Source of the DNA: Embleya scabrispora DSM 41855
GTDB lineage: Bacteria; Actinomycetota; Actinomycetes; Streptomycetales; Streptomycetaceae
DNA length: 64,000 nt
Reading direction: 5' to 3'
NCBI RefSeq assembly: GCF_000372745.1
Contig: NZ_KB889686.1
Location: forward strand, 207,914-271,913
Position numbers and translations under genes: made by a program. Each line of letters opens with the position of its first letter. Within the stretch, counting starts at the first letter, position 1. This document shows, piece by piece, positions 1-8,222 of the stretch. The notes below the pieces were generated by a model that saw only the letters and a list, made by a program, of their open reading frames with translations, did not search any database and was not told the DNA's origin.

Positions 1-474
1 GTGGAGTTCGCCCGCCTGGTCGATGGTCAGGCCGGTGACCGGGACCGGGCCCAGGCACAGGCGCGGGTCGGGTGGGGCGATGGTGGGGATGAGGTCGGGT
101 CGGTGTCGGGCGAGGTGGTGGAGCAGGACGAGTCGGTGGTGTTCCCGGACGTGGGCGACGACGCCGGGTTCGTCGTCGGCGGGTGCGACGAACACTCGTA
201 GGCGCAGCCCGAATCCGTCACGGACGAGCCGGGCGCGTGCGGGTGCGGGTGTGGGCTCGTCGGGGTGGCCCGGGCGCATCAGGGTCGCGGCGAGGGCGGT
301 GGCTTCGGCGTCGGTGAGGTGGGCGGTGGCCCGGTCGGGTTCCTCGCCGACGGGGTGGTTGCCGAGGGAGAAGAAGTCCACCCGCCAGGGCTGTCGCGGT
401 CGACTGCTGGGCGCGAGGCGCACGGTCCAGGCGGGCAGGGTAACGGTCGCGAGGGCCGCTTGGGTGTCGGTCAC
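1..474 (-). CDS. Hypothetical protein, C-terminus beyond window
   Basis: The frame stays open from a GTG at 474 to the window edge (158 codons) with almost only G or C in third codon positions. That is the signature of a real gene in this DNA, and both plus-strand frames over it look like shadows. The protein is charged, rich in Arg, His and Pro, with no signal peptide, membrane segment or motif I recognise. It lies 83 bases downstream of the next minus-strand gene and is probably the last member of the XRE-regulator group that begins at 2283. No function is proposed. The GTG was chosen because it is the first plausible start in the frame, and no ATG competes with it. Confidence 0.6.
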   Translation of the reverse strand, partial: MTDTQAALATVTLPAWTVRLAPSSRPRQPWRVDFFSLGNHPVGEEPDRATAHLTDAEATALAATLMRPGHPDEPTPAPARARLVRDGFGLRLRVFVAPADDEPGVVAHVREHHRLVLLHHLARHRPDLIPTIAPPDPRLCLGPVPVTGLTIDQAGELH

Positions 475-557
475 GGAGACTCCAGAGATGGGGTTGCGGC
501 GGCGAACACGTGATGCTCGGGGCGGGATTCGGTGCCCTTGGTCGGGCGAGCAGCGGG

Positions 558-929
558 TCAGCGGTTTCCCTGAGTGCCGCAGCGCTGGATGATCGGCCCC
601 GGCAGAGTGCGTGCCAGTTCGGCCTGACCCGCCTGGACCATGTTGCGGAACTGCTCGCGTGTCCAGTGGACCGTGGTTACGCTGCCCTGGCCCTCCAGGC
701 GGACCGCGATGGGCCGGTCCTCGAAGCCCGAGGGGCCCACGGTTGCGGTGTCTGGCCTCAGGCAGCGTGGGGAAGCGGATTCGATTCCGGAGACCACCAG
801 GTCGACCCGCCCCACCTCCCGGTCCACGTCGTAGAGCGTGATCGGAAGCCGAAGCTCACCGGTGGCCTGGTTCAGGATGGGTGCACTGTCGAGCGTGAGC
901 GCGGCATGTGTGCACAGGCGCCGAGTCAT
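558..929 (-). CDS. Hypothetical protein downstream of an XRE regulator
   Basis: A 123-residue protein starts with ATG at 929. It has no signal peptide or membrane segment. It contains a central beta-rich stretch (LPITLYDVDREVGRVDLVV, residues about 27-45) and a C-terminal amphipathic region with a TREQF motif. I do not recognise the family. The gene follows the XRE regulator after 130 bases, and that gap holds two copies of a GGGAC-N5-GTCCC palindrome. It is therefore a good candidate for a direct target of the neighbouring regulator, as in the many Streptomyces loci where an XRE protein controls one small downstream gene. That regulatory link is inference. Confidence 0.65.
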   Translation of the reverse strand: MTRRLCTHAALTLDSAPILNQATGELRLPITLYDVDREVGRVDLVVSGIESASPRCLRPDTATVGPSGFEDRPIAVRLEGQGSVTTVHWTREQFRNMVQAGQAELARTLPGPIIQRCGTQGNR

Positions 930-988
930 TGCGTCCCTCTCGCCGAGCGGAAGTCACCCGAACGTAGCGGGGCGATCACGCAACGACA

Positions 989-1030
989 GGGACAGTTCGT
1001 CCCCTATTGCGAAGGGGGACAAGCCGTCCC
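989..1030. promoter_or_regulatory. Two GGGAC-N5-GTCCC palindromes, putative XRE operator
   Basis: Perfect inverted repeats GGGAC-AGTTC-GTCCC (989-1003) and GGGAC-AAGCC-GTCCC (1016-1030) sit 27 bases apart, centre to centre. They lie in the 130-base gap between the XRE gene and the 558-929 gene. The duplication and the position upstream of a small gene suggest an operator bound by the XRE protein. Confidence 0.5.
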
Positions 1031-1059
1031 TGTCGAGTGTTCCGGTTCAGCCGCTCCGG

Positions 1060-2283
1060 TCAGCCGGCCAGGACGCCGACGTCCTCGGCGAGAGTCACCA
1101 CCTCGCGGTGCAGCGGACCGCGAGTGGTTCGCCAGAGTTCCGCGATCACTGCGCGCGAGGCGGGGGTGTAGCGCACCGCCTCGGGACCAACCTCGACGGA
1201 GCGCCGCATCAGATGCAACGCCGCCGTGTGATCGTCGCGTTGGAGGTGGCTGCGGGCCGCCTCGGTCCACAGTCGTGACTGCCGTTCCATACTGGGCATC
1301 GCGGACGGATCAGCGCGATCCGCGTAGTCCAGCGCGGTACCTGCGGCGCGCAGATCGGCCGACACGCTCACGGCGTGGAAGTCCACATTTGCCCGACCGA
1401 ATACCGTCCAGCGGTGGACCCAGCCCGCAGGCAGGCTCTTGGCCACCGCATCGGCCCGGCGCCAACTCGCCCAGGCTTCCCCCTCGTTACCCTGCCTGGC
1501 GTGGGTGACCGCCGCATGCAGACGCAAGGCACCGTAGAGACCTCGGGCATCATCCGAGAGGCCCTCCAGGTGTGGACGCATGTCCTCGGCAGCCTCGGTC
1601 ACCACCGTCAATGCCTCACCCGGATCGGCCGCCTCGCGCAGGGCATTGCCGTAACACCAAGCCGCACCCGCGAGAGCTTCCGGCGTGTCCGCGTACTGCG
1701 CGGCGGACATGCCGCGATCGGCCACCACCCACACGAGTTCCGCGGGTGCGATGTACGCGATGTGTTGCTGGGCGAGGTGGTAGATGGTGGCCAGCACCGC
1801 GTAAGCCTCGCGACGGGCGGGTCCGTCGAGAACACGAACCGCGAGCTCGCCGTCGGTGATCAGATCAGGGAGAAGTGCGCCGATTTGCGTACGGTTGAAG
1901 CGGGCGCTGTGCCACAACGTCCACGCCGCGTCCAACCGGGCTCGGAGCGACGGCACGTCCGGACTCACGCTCGCGCCGGGTGTGTGATGCCGGCGCTTGA
2001 CGGCGGTCCAGATCTGCGGGATCGACTCGTGGTGCAATGCCGGCGAAATGGGCTGCATGACGTCGCCCGTCCCGGTGAGGACGCCGAGATCGGTCAGGCC
2101 AAGGTTCGCCGCGACCCGGAGCAGCAGGCGGTAGTCGCGCAGCGGGCGCTCGCCGTTCTCGATCTTCTTGAGCCAATCGGGCCCGCGTCCGCAGAGGCCG
2201 GCGAGAACCGGTCGACTCATACCGCGACGCTCACGCAGCCAACGAATGCGCTCGCCCATGGACAGGTCGGATGGCACGTTCAC
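1060..2283 (-). CDS. XRE-family helix-turn-helix regulator with long C-terminal domain
   Basis: A 407-residue DNA-binding regulator. Residues about 9-65 form a lambda-repressor-like HTH (GERIRWLRERRGMS ... KKIENGERPL). The remaining 340 residues are alpha-helical and resemble the TPR-like sensor region common in actinomycete XRE proteins. The frame extends upstream to 2577, but that part overlaps a decayed patatin gene. The GTG at 2283, just before the HTH, is therefore the sensible start and gives the usual length of about 400 residues. It lies upstream of two small minus-strand genes, and duplicated palindromes fill the first gap. Ligand and regulon are unknown. Confidence 0.85.
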   Translation of the reverse strand: MNVPSDLSMGERIRWLRERRGMSRPVLAGLCGRGPDWLKKIENGERPLRDYRLLLRVAANLGLTDLGVLTGTGDVMQPISPALHHESIPQIWTAVKRRHHTPGASVSPDVPSLRARLDAAWTLWHSARFNRTQIGALLPDLITDGELAVRVLDGPARREAYAVLATIYHLAQQHIAYIAPAELVWVVADRGMSAAQYADTPEALAGAAWCYGNALREAADPGEALTVVTEAAEDMRPHLEGLSDDARGLYGALRLHAAVTHARQGNEGEAWASWRRADAVAKSLPAGWVHRWTVFGRANVDFHAVSVSADLRAAGTALDYADRADPSAMPSMERQSRLWTEAARSHLQRDDHTAALHLMRRSVEVGPEAVRYTPASRAVIAELWRTTRGPLHREVVTLAEDVGVLAG

Positions 2284-2508
2284 GGCGACCCCCGGGGGTG
2301 TGGTGTGTCTCTTCCGCCACGGTACGCCGCACATCGCCGAATCAGCCGGCGTCCGAGTAAACGCATCTCCCCGGCACCTGACGGCGACCCGGGCGCCGAC
2401 CTCGCGGTAGGGCGGTAGAGGTAGCCGTCGACCTGCGGCCGGCGGGGCGCGGCTCGCAGATCGACGGCTCGATGCGCATGATCGTCTTCGTTCACTGCGC
2501 CCAACCAT

Positions 2509-2663
2509 GGACGAGCGGACGCCGCCGCCGATGTATCGCGTGTCGCCGATGGTGACCGGCGGCCGCACCCCCGGCACCGCGCGACCGCGGCGACCAGGGC
2601 GACCCCGGGGTCCTTCGCGAAGGCACGATGCTCGCCGGTGTGCGCGTCCACTCCGACGACCGG
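2509..2663 (-). pseudogene. Remnant of a patatin-like phospholipase
   Basis: Reading leftward, one frame (2663-2583) encodes PVVGVDAHTGEHRAF and the following DPGVALVAAVA. The next frame, from about 2580 to 2509, encodes AVPGVRPPVTIGDTRYIGGG. Together they match the consecutive blocks of bacterial patatin-like phospholipases that end in the catalytic Asp-Gly-Gly (DGG) motif. A short deletion breaks the frame between VAAVA and AVPG. The catalytic Asp is replaced by Gly (GGG), and no N-terminal GxSxG region remains. The neighbouring DUF6194 gene ends at 2686, so the front of the old gene is gone. This is a dead fragment and explains the 400-base gap downstream of the DUF6194 gene. Confidence 0.65.
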
Positions 2664-2685
2664 CAGCCGGCGGGCCGGACGGCCG

Positions 2686-3171
2686 TCAGCGAGTCTCCGG
2701 AGACCTCCCCGCTTCGTGTCGCCGCGCGAACCTGGCACGAGCGGCGTCGTGGGCGCTGCGCAGAAGCCGCAGGACCGTGTCCGTCGTCCTCTCACCGGGA
2801 TTGACGACCGAGATCCAGCCGAGCGCCCCGTATACCGGGTGCGGCATCACACAGTCGGCGGCTGCATGGTCGCGAGGTCGGACGAGGCTGCGCGGCTCCT
2901 CCCCCGTGAGCTCTCGGAACGTCACAGGGTCGGTGTGGATGTTCACGCGCAGGCGGCCGGGAGGGTCAAGGTCGGAAGCGGCGTCGCCGGGGTGATTCTT
3001 GACGACGATCGTTCCGTAGGGCTGGACGTTTCGAGGCATCCGACCGTCGGGGGCGTAGTAGAAGAACGCATCCCCCCACGCAGGCTCGGGGAACTCGCCG
3101 CCCGGCTCCGGGACGACCACGAGCGCGCCGGTGAAGCCTCGCACGGTCGCGATGATCTGCTCCATACTCAT
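2686..3171 (-). CDS. DUF6194 family protein
   Basis: A cytosolic 161-residue protein with the layout of the actinobacterial DUF6194 family. The N-terminal MEQIIATV segment is followed by an aromatic WGDAFFYYAPDG block (residues about 33-44). A central TIVVKNHPGD leads to a C-terminal NPGERTTDTVLRLL helix. The overall fold resembles the MmcQ/YjbR DNA-binding-like group, with an HPVYGALGWI stretch near the C-terminus. Biochemical role is unknown. The gene is transcribed divergently from a MerR regulator only 40 bases away, so shared control is likely. The ATG at 3171 is supported by the conserved N-terminus; a second ATG two codons later is possible. Confidence 0.85.
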   Translation of the reverse strand: MSMEQIIATVRGFTGALVVVPEPGGEFPEPAWGDAFFYYAPDGRMPRNVQPYGTIVVKNHPGDAASDLDPPGRLRVNIHTDPVTFRELTGEEPRSLVRPRDHAAADCVMPHPVYGALGWISVVNPGERTTDTVLRLLRSAHDAARARFARRHEAGRSPETR

Positions 3172-3176
3172 GGTTC

Positions 3177-3197
3177 AAGCATCACCTTCAAGTGCTT
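3177..3197. promoter_or_regulatory. Short inverted repeat between DUF6194 and merR
   Basis: AAGCA-N11-TGCTT lies in the 40-base divergent gap. It could be part of the MerR operator or promoter. The arms are only five bases long, so the call is weak. Confidence 0.3.
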
Positions 3198-3211
3198 ATG
3201 TGGGGTTGGCG

Positions 3212-4003
3212 ATGGGCGAGCTGGTGAGCGGTTCGCAACGGGTACCGCTCCGAACCACCGATGTCGCCATGAAGTCGGGGTACTCGGTGCAACAGGTTCG
3301 CGACCTGGAACGGCTGGGAGTCATTCCCCCGGCCGTGCGATCGAGCAACGGTTACCGTTCCTACACACCAGTGCACGTGCACGCCCTTCGCGCCTATCGA
3401 GGACTCGCGGGTGCTGTCGGGCCCGTCACAGCCCGGCAGATGCTCGCGGAACTGCGAACCGTGACGATCACGGAGGCAGCCTCGGCGATCGGCACCGTCC
3501 ATGTTCGGCTCGCGCGGGAACGAGAGGAGGCCCTTCACGCCCAACAAGCGTTGCGCGCGATCCAGGCCGAAGCGCACCCACCCGAGTTCGAGCAGGACAG
3601 TGACGCGCTGACGATCACAGAGCTCGCCGGGGCGCTCGATGTACGTCCCTCCACCCTGCGGTTCTGGGAGCAGGAAGGGCTTGTCACCCCCGAGCGGGTG
3701 ACGTCCCTGCAAGCCCGCCGCTACGGTCCTTCCGCCGCCGGAGCGGCCCGAATCGTTGCGGCCCTCCGCAGCAGCGGGTACGGCATTCCCGCAGTGCGCG
3801 AGATCATGGGTTCCCTGGGCCGACTCGACGGTCTGGGAGAGACCCAACGCATCCTGCAACAGCGCCTCGACCGAATCGCCATTCGGACCGTGGCGCTGCT
3901 CCGAGCGGGCGCGGACCTGGCGGCCGTCGTCACGGCCGCCAGGGAACCGACGACCACCCGGTCCACATCGGGCAACGTCTGCCCTGGCGACCACGCCTCG
4001 TAG
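3212..4003 (+). CDS. MerR-family regulator with two MerR-type HTH domains
   Basis: A 263-residue regulator containing two winged-helix MerR domains in tandem. Residues 14-65 include KSGYSVQQVRDLERLGVIPP and GYRSY. Residues 133-200 include ALDVRPSTLRFWEQEGLVTP and RRYGPSAAGAARIVAAL. A helical stretch links them, and a C-terminal helix (201-245) may dimerise. Duplicated MerR domains in one chain are a known actinomycete variant, and no effector domain is visible. The ATG at 3212 gives a start 14 residues before the first HTH; the upstream part of the frame overlaps the divergent promoter. Its likely target is the adjacent DUF6194 gene. Confidence 0.85.
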   Translation: MGELVSGSQRVPLRTTDVAMKSGYSVQQVRDLERLGVIPPAVRSSNGYRSYTPVHVHALRAYRGLAGAVGPVTARQMLAELRTVTITEAASAIGTVHVRLAREREEALHAQQALRAIQAEAHPPEFEQDSDALTITELAGALDVRPSTLRFWEQEGLVTPERVTSLQARRYGPSAAGAARIVAALRSSGYGIPAVREIMGSLGRLDGLGETQRILQQRLDRIAIRTVALLRAGADLAAVVTAAREPTTTRSTSGNVCPGDHAS

Positions 4004-4013
4004 GTGCCGGTCG

Positions 4014-4304
4014 TCAGCGTGGCGGCTTCGCCGGATGACGCGGCGGCGGATCATGCCGCCACCACGATCGCGCCCTGTCTCGCCCGAGGTTGCGCTGAAA
4101 CTCGCGGAAGGCGGCCGATTCGGCGAGGCCGTCGCCGTCGACGACGTGGACGAAGGTGACACCGTCGGTCAGTCGGAAGCTGCTGTACCGCAGGCCGGGC
4201 GGTGCCGTGCTCTCCGGCTCCGCGAAGACGTTCTCGATCAGGCGCTGATTCTCCTCGGCCGCCTCGGGCTTGGTCCGATAGCGGATCGGCTGTGGCGTTT
4301 CCAC
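4014..4304 (-). CDS. Small hypothetical protein, dimeric alpha-beta-barrel-like
   Basis: The conserved core reads RYRTKPEAAEENQRLIENVF ... GLRYSSFRLTDGVTFVHVV ... AFREFQRNL. It looks like a known family of actinobacterial proteins of about 100 residues with an antibiotic-monooxygenase-like (dabb) fold. The GTG at 4304 gives 96 residues. The longer ATG-started frame to 4385 would overlap an old MFS fragment on the other strand. The C-terminus (WWRHDPPPRHPAKPPR) lacks the expected ending and may be frame-shifted, so the gene could be damaged. It converges on the MerR gene with a 10-base gap. No substrate can be assigned. Confidence 0.55.
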   Translation of the reverse strand: METPQPIRYRTKPEAAEENQRLIENVFAEPESTAPPGLRYSSFRLTDGVTFVHVVDGDGLAESAAFREFQRNLGRDRARSWWRHDPPPRHPAKPPR

Positions 4305-4305
4305 G

Positions 4306-4575
4306 GCGATGCCGGCGACGCAGAGTGCGAGTGTCGGAGCGCTGCCCCGCGAAGCAGTCGGCATCGCCTCCGGTATCCACTCCATGATGCGCCGACTCGG
4401 GGGTGTCGTCGGAGTCGCCGTCCTGGCGACCGTGTTCGCCGCCGCCGGCGGGGGCTACGCGGCCCCCACCACGGGATTCGCCCGGGCCCTCACCGTCCGC
4501 GCCGTGCCGGCGTTCCACCGAGCCGACCTGTTCCCCTCCTTCGGCCTGCCGATCGACCGGCACGCGCAGGGGTGA
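4306..4575 (+). pseudogene. C-terminal remnant of a DHA2-type MFS drug transporter
   Basis: The plus strand encodes GALPREAVGIASGIHSMMRR followed by LGGVVGVAVLATVFAAAGGY. This is the characteristic last-helices block of EmrB/QacA-type exporters (usual form: PREAVGxASGxNxTxRxLGG). Only about 90 codons survive. There is no start codon context, the preceding 12 helices are absent, and the sequence ends in a short unrelated tail. The fragment abuts the start of the minus-strand gene at 4304. Confidence 0.65.
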
Positions 4576-4678
4576 ACGTGAACGAGCGATCGGCGACCCC
4601 CCCAGGGCAATGCCTCGACCACCGACCGCGGTCCCACCGACGGACCTGCGACCGGTGGGCCGGCGGTCGGCTCCTCGG

Positions 4679-6321
4679 TCACAATCGCAACCAGGCCGCC
4701 GTATCCGACGGAAGGCCGCCATCGACAGCCACCGGCCCGCTCGACAGCAGGAGTTCGCGGTGAGCGGGTAGTTCCGCGGACTCCCGACCCAGGTTGACCA
4801 CACACGCGAACCGGTCGCCGCGCCCGAACGCGAGCACGTCCGGCGGCGTCCCCGGCAACCACGTCAGGTCGCCGTCGCCGAGCGCCGACTCCGCGCGGCG
4901 CAGCCGGATCGCGGCCCGGTACAGCGACAACATCGACGTCGGGTCACCGCTCTGCGCCGCCGCGGTCCGGTCGGCCCAGTCGGTCGGCTGCGGCAGCCAC
5001 GGCGGCGCCGACGCGCGTGCCGGGCTGAAGCCGTACGGCGGCGCGTCCCCCGACCAGGGCAGCGGTACGCGGCAACCGTCCCGCCCCGGCGAAGTGCCGC
5101 CCGAGCGAAGGGCCATCGGATCCTGCAACGCCGCCGGCGGGATGTCCTCCACCTCCGGCAGCCCCAACTCCTCGCCCTGGTAGACGTACACCGCGCCCGG
5201 CAGCGCCAACGTGAGCAGCGCCGCGGCCCGCGCCCGACGCATCCCGAGTACCGGGTCGGTGGGCACGCCGCGCGCCTTGGCGGCGAAGCCGAACGAGGTG
5301 TCCGCGCGGCCGTACCGGGTCACCGTCCGGGTCACGTCGTGATTGGCGAGCACCCAGGTCGCGGGCGCGGACACCGGCGCGTGCGCGGCCGGCGTGCCCT
5401 CGATCGACGCGCGCAGCCGCGCGGGCTCCCACGGGCAGGACAGGAAGTCGAAGTTGAACGCGGTGTGCAACTCGTCCGGGCGCAGGTAGCGGGCGAAGCG
5501 CTCGGTGTCCGGCAGCCAGATCTCGCCGATCAGCGCCCGCGGATCCGGGTAGGAATCGGCGATCGTGCGCCACGAGCGGTAGATGGCGTGCAGCCCGTCG
5601 AGATCGACGTACGGGTGCGGGGCGGTCGATTCCGGATCCAGGTCGGGCAGCGCCGGGTCCTTCTCCAACAGCGCCGCCGAGTCGATCCGCACTCCCGACG
5701 CGCCGCGGTCGAACCAGAACCGCAGTACGTCCTCGTGCTCCTCGCGCACGCGCGGGTGGCCCCAGTCGAGGTCCGGTTGCCGCGAGTCGAACAGGTTGAG
5801 GTACCAGTCGCCGGGCGTGCCGTCGGGGTCGGTGGACCGGGTCCAGGCCGGGCCGTGGAATTCGGATACCCAGTTGTTGGGCGGCAGTTCGCCGTGCACG
5901 CCGCGCCCGGGCCGAAACCAGAACAACTCGCGTTCGGGCGCCGCCGGGTCGGCGATCGCCGCGCGGAACCACGGGTGCTCGCTGGAGACGTGGTTGGGCA
6001 CGATGTCACGATCGTGCGGATGCCCAGTTCCAGCGCATCGGTGATCAACTTCTCCGCACCGGCCAGCGTGCCGAACTCCGGTGCCACGCCCCGGTAGTCG
6101 GCCACGTCGTAGCCGCCGTCGGCCATCGGTGAGGGATACCAGGGGCTGAACCACAGGGCGTCCACGCCCAATTCGGCCAGGTACGGTAGCCGCTCCCGCA
6201 CGCCGGCCAGGTCCCCGGTTCCATCGCCGTCGCCGTCGGCGAAGCTGCGCGGGTACACCTGGTAGATCACCGCGCCACGCCACCACGACGTCGTCCGCGT
6301 TCCCTGTCGGCCGTGGATCAC
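4679..6321 (-). pseudogene. GH13 alpha-glucosidase / oligo-1,6-glucosidase, frameshifted
   Basis: Two overlapping frames make up one glycoside hydrolase family 13 enzyme of about 546 residues. The N-terminal part (GTG at 6321; WWRGAVIYQVYPRSFADGDG, GGYDVADY) runs to the end of beta-strand 3 (ELGIRTIV, about 6007). The rest (DIVPNHVSSEHPWF onward) continues in another frame. Inserting one G after GTG near 6006 would restore the expected TIVDIVPNH. All catalytic elements survive: the nucleophile region GVRIDSAAL, acid/base GEIW, and LANHD. The only lesion is thus one missing base, either a sequencing error or a very recent inactivation. The enzyme would hydrolyse alpha-1,4/1,6 gluco-oligosaccharides in the cytosol. 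A 106-base gap downstream holds no gene. Confidence 0.8.
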
Positions 6322-6418
6322 GCGACGAGACGTTACCGGGCCGGCGGGAATCGGGCCCGTGTCGCGCGGACCCGACCCGCTGGGAGGTACCCGTCCCGTG
6401 CCCGCTCGGCATCGGGTC

Positions 6419-6454
6419 GTCCGGGTCGTCCGGGTCATCCGGGTCATCCGGATC
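6419..6454. repeat. Four imperfect 9-bp tandem repeats
   Basis: Units of the form (G/A)TCCGG(G/A)TC repeat four times between the glucosidase start and the end of the next gene. No function is visible; it may be a simple slippage repeat. Confidence 0.6.
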
Positions 6455-6478
6455 GTCCGTGCTTCGGTGCCACGCGTT

Positions 6479-7063
6479 TCACCCGTCGAGCAGTATTCGG
6501 CGCAGGCGTTCGAAGGCGGTGGGGCTCGGGCGGTGTGGCAGGAAGTCGCGGATCCGACGGGCGCATTCGGCGGGGCTGTAGGCGTGCGTGTCGCATTCGA
6601 GGTCGTACACGCCGTGCGCGTGCACCCGGTCGAACTGAAGTGCCGCCAGGCCCGGCGGCCGATCCCCGCGCGCCTGTTCACGACGCAGCAACTCGACGCG
6701 TGGGCAACGTAATCCGATCAGAACCACATCCTCGGCGGGCAACACCTCCAGGCAATCGAGCAGGCGCCAACGCTTGCCGAGGACGTGGTCCACCACGACA
6801 GGATTGCCGGCGGCGGCCATGCCGGCGACCGCACGATGAAAGCCCTTGACCGTACGGTCGATCTCGGCATCCACGAGGTCCGGCGGGATGTGCCGTTTCG
6901 ACCGCATGGCGTGGAAGGCGTCCACCGCGAGGTGGTAGTGCGATGGTTCGAGGATGCGCAGCAGTTCGGCGGCGACGCTGGACTTGCCGGAACTGGAGGT
7001 GCCGTTCAGGAAGATGATGCGCCCCGTCGCGGGCCGCGGCGATGACTCTTGCGGCGACGTCAT
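6479..7063 (-). CDS. Chloramphenicol phosphotransferase-like P-loop kinase
   Basis: A 194-residue cytosolic kinase of the chloramphenicol 3-O-phosphotransferase-like (CPT) family. A Walker A motif GTSSSGKSS lies at residues 21-29, right after the first beta-strand (RIIFLN). An acidic DAFHAM segment follows, typical of the acceptor-binding side, and VVVDHVL provides the Walker B-like strand. A RCP..LLRREQARGDR lid follows. The family phosphorylates chloramphenicol in its producer, but most genomic members have unknown small-molecule substrates, so resistance should not be assumed. It is divergent from an esterase with 77 bases between the starts; that gap holds an AT-rich palindrome. Confidence 0.85.
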   Translation of the reverse strand: MTSPQESSPRPATGRIIFLNGTSSSGKSSVAAELLRILEPSHYHLAVDAFHAMRSKRHIPPDLVDAEIDRTVKGFHRAVAGMAAAGNPVVVDHVLGKRWRLLDCLEVLPAEDVVLIGLRCPRVELLRREQARGDRPPGLAALQFDRVHAHGVYDLECDTHAYSPAECARRIRDFLPHRPSPTAFERLRRILLDG

Positions 7064-7086
7064 GTCCCGAGTCTATCTGGAAATCA

Positions 7087-7109
7087 CGGATCTATTATAT
7101 CCGCAATAG
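7087..7109. promoter_or_regulatory. AT-rich palindromic promoter/operator between CPT-like kinase and esterase
   Basis: Two overlapping inverted repeats are visible: CGGAT-N7-ATCCG (7087-7103) and CTATT-N8-AATAG (7092-7109). They centre on TATTAT, a good -10 sequence. In 72% G+C DNA this AT-rich patch is conspicuous and probably holds the promoter of one or both divergent genes. Confidence 0.45.
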
Positions 7110-7140
7110 GTCGTGGCGGGGTGGCCGGCAAGCTGGTGAC

Positions 7141-8100
7141 ATGGGTGATGAGCAAGTGGGAGCTCTCGCGGACCGGGAGCTTGCCGCCTACCTGGAGGCC
7201 GAGCGGCGCATGGGTGGGCCCGGTGCGCGGGAGTTGGGTGCCGTCGAGATGCGGCGGCGGCAGCGACGGCGTCTTGCGGAGCGGCCGTCCGGCCCCGATC
7301 TTGCCGAGGTTCGGGACGTTGTCGTGGATGGCCCCGCGGTGACCATGCCACCGATTGCGGCCCGCCTGTACCGACCCACCCTCGATCCGCTCCCGCTGGT
7401 GGTCTTTCTGCACGGCGGGATGTGGACCATCGGCGGTCTGGAGTCGCACGACCGGTTGTGCCGCCGACTCGCCCTCGCCGCGCGGATCGCCGTACTGGCC
7501 GTCGACTACCGCCTGGCCCCCGAACACCCCTGGCCGGCCGGGCCCGACGATGCCGCCACGGCCTTTCGCTGGGCCGCCGAGCACGCACGCGAACTGTCGG
7601 GTGCGGCGGGAAGGCCCGCGGTCGCGGGGGACAGTTCGGGCGGCCACCTGGCGGCTCTGACCTGTCTGCGGATGCGCGCCGAGGGCGGCCCGTTGCCCGC
7701 GGCGCAGATTCTTGCGTTTCCCAACACGGACCTGACGTTGTCCCGACCGAGTACGCGTGACAAGTCCACCGGTTGGGGCCTGACCACCGACGCCGTCGCG
7801 TGGGGCGTGGCCAACTTCGTTCCGGATGTGGCCCGTCGCGCCGATCCGACGGTCAGCCCGCTGCTCGCCGCCGACCTGTCGGGCCTGCCGCCGGCCGTGG
7901 TGGTTACCGCCGAGCACGACCCACTTCGCGACGAGGGCGACGAGTACGCCACCCGCCTCGCCGCCGCCGGAGTCCGTGTCCGGCACCGTCGCGAGCCCGG
8001 GATGATCCACGGCTTCCTGACCATGGACCAGGTGGCCCCGTCCGCTGCCGCGGCAGGCGACCGCTTCTTTGCCGATGCCGCCGTCATCCTTCGCGGCTGA
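7141..8100 (+). CDS. Alpha/beta hydrolase, HSL-type (fold-3) esterase
   Basis: A 319-residue cytosolic esterase of the hormone-sensitive-lipase family. The oxyanion motif HGG is at residues 91-93 and the nucleophile elbow GDSSGG at 163-168, with Ser165 as the likely nucleophile. The acid lies in AEHDPLRDEG and the catalytic His in MIHGF near the C-terminus. These features place it with short-chain acyl-ester hydrolases. The ATG at 7141 was chosen over in-frame upstream codons because the latter run through the divergent promoter. No signal peptide is seen. It converges on an MFS pump gene across a 122-base gap. The physiological substrate is unknown. Confidence 0.88.
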   Translation: MGDEQVGALADRELAAYLEAERRMGGPGARELGAVEMRRRQRRRLAERPSGPDLAEVRDVVVDGPAVTMPPIAARLYRPTLDPLPLVVFLHGGMWTIGGLESHDRLCRRLALAARIAVLAVDYRLAPEHPWPAGPDDAATAFRWAAEHARELSGAAGRPAVAGDSSGGHLAALTCLRMRAEGGPLPAAQILAFPNTDLTLSRPSTRDKSTGWGLTTDAVAWGVANFVPDVARRADPTVSPLLAADLSGLPPAVVVTAEHDPLRDEGDEYATRLAAAGVRVRHRREPGMIHGFLTMDQVAPSAAAAGDRFFADAAVILRG

Positions 8101-8222
8101 GCCCCGGCGGACGGTCGGCCGCGGTCGCGCGCCACGTACCGTGCGGCGTGCGAGGCGAGTTGGCCGACCGTGCGTGGGCGACGTGCGCGCCGAGGCCCGA
8201 GGCTTCGCCCGATGGTCCGGCG

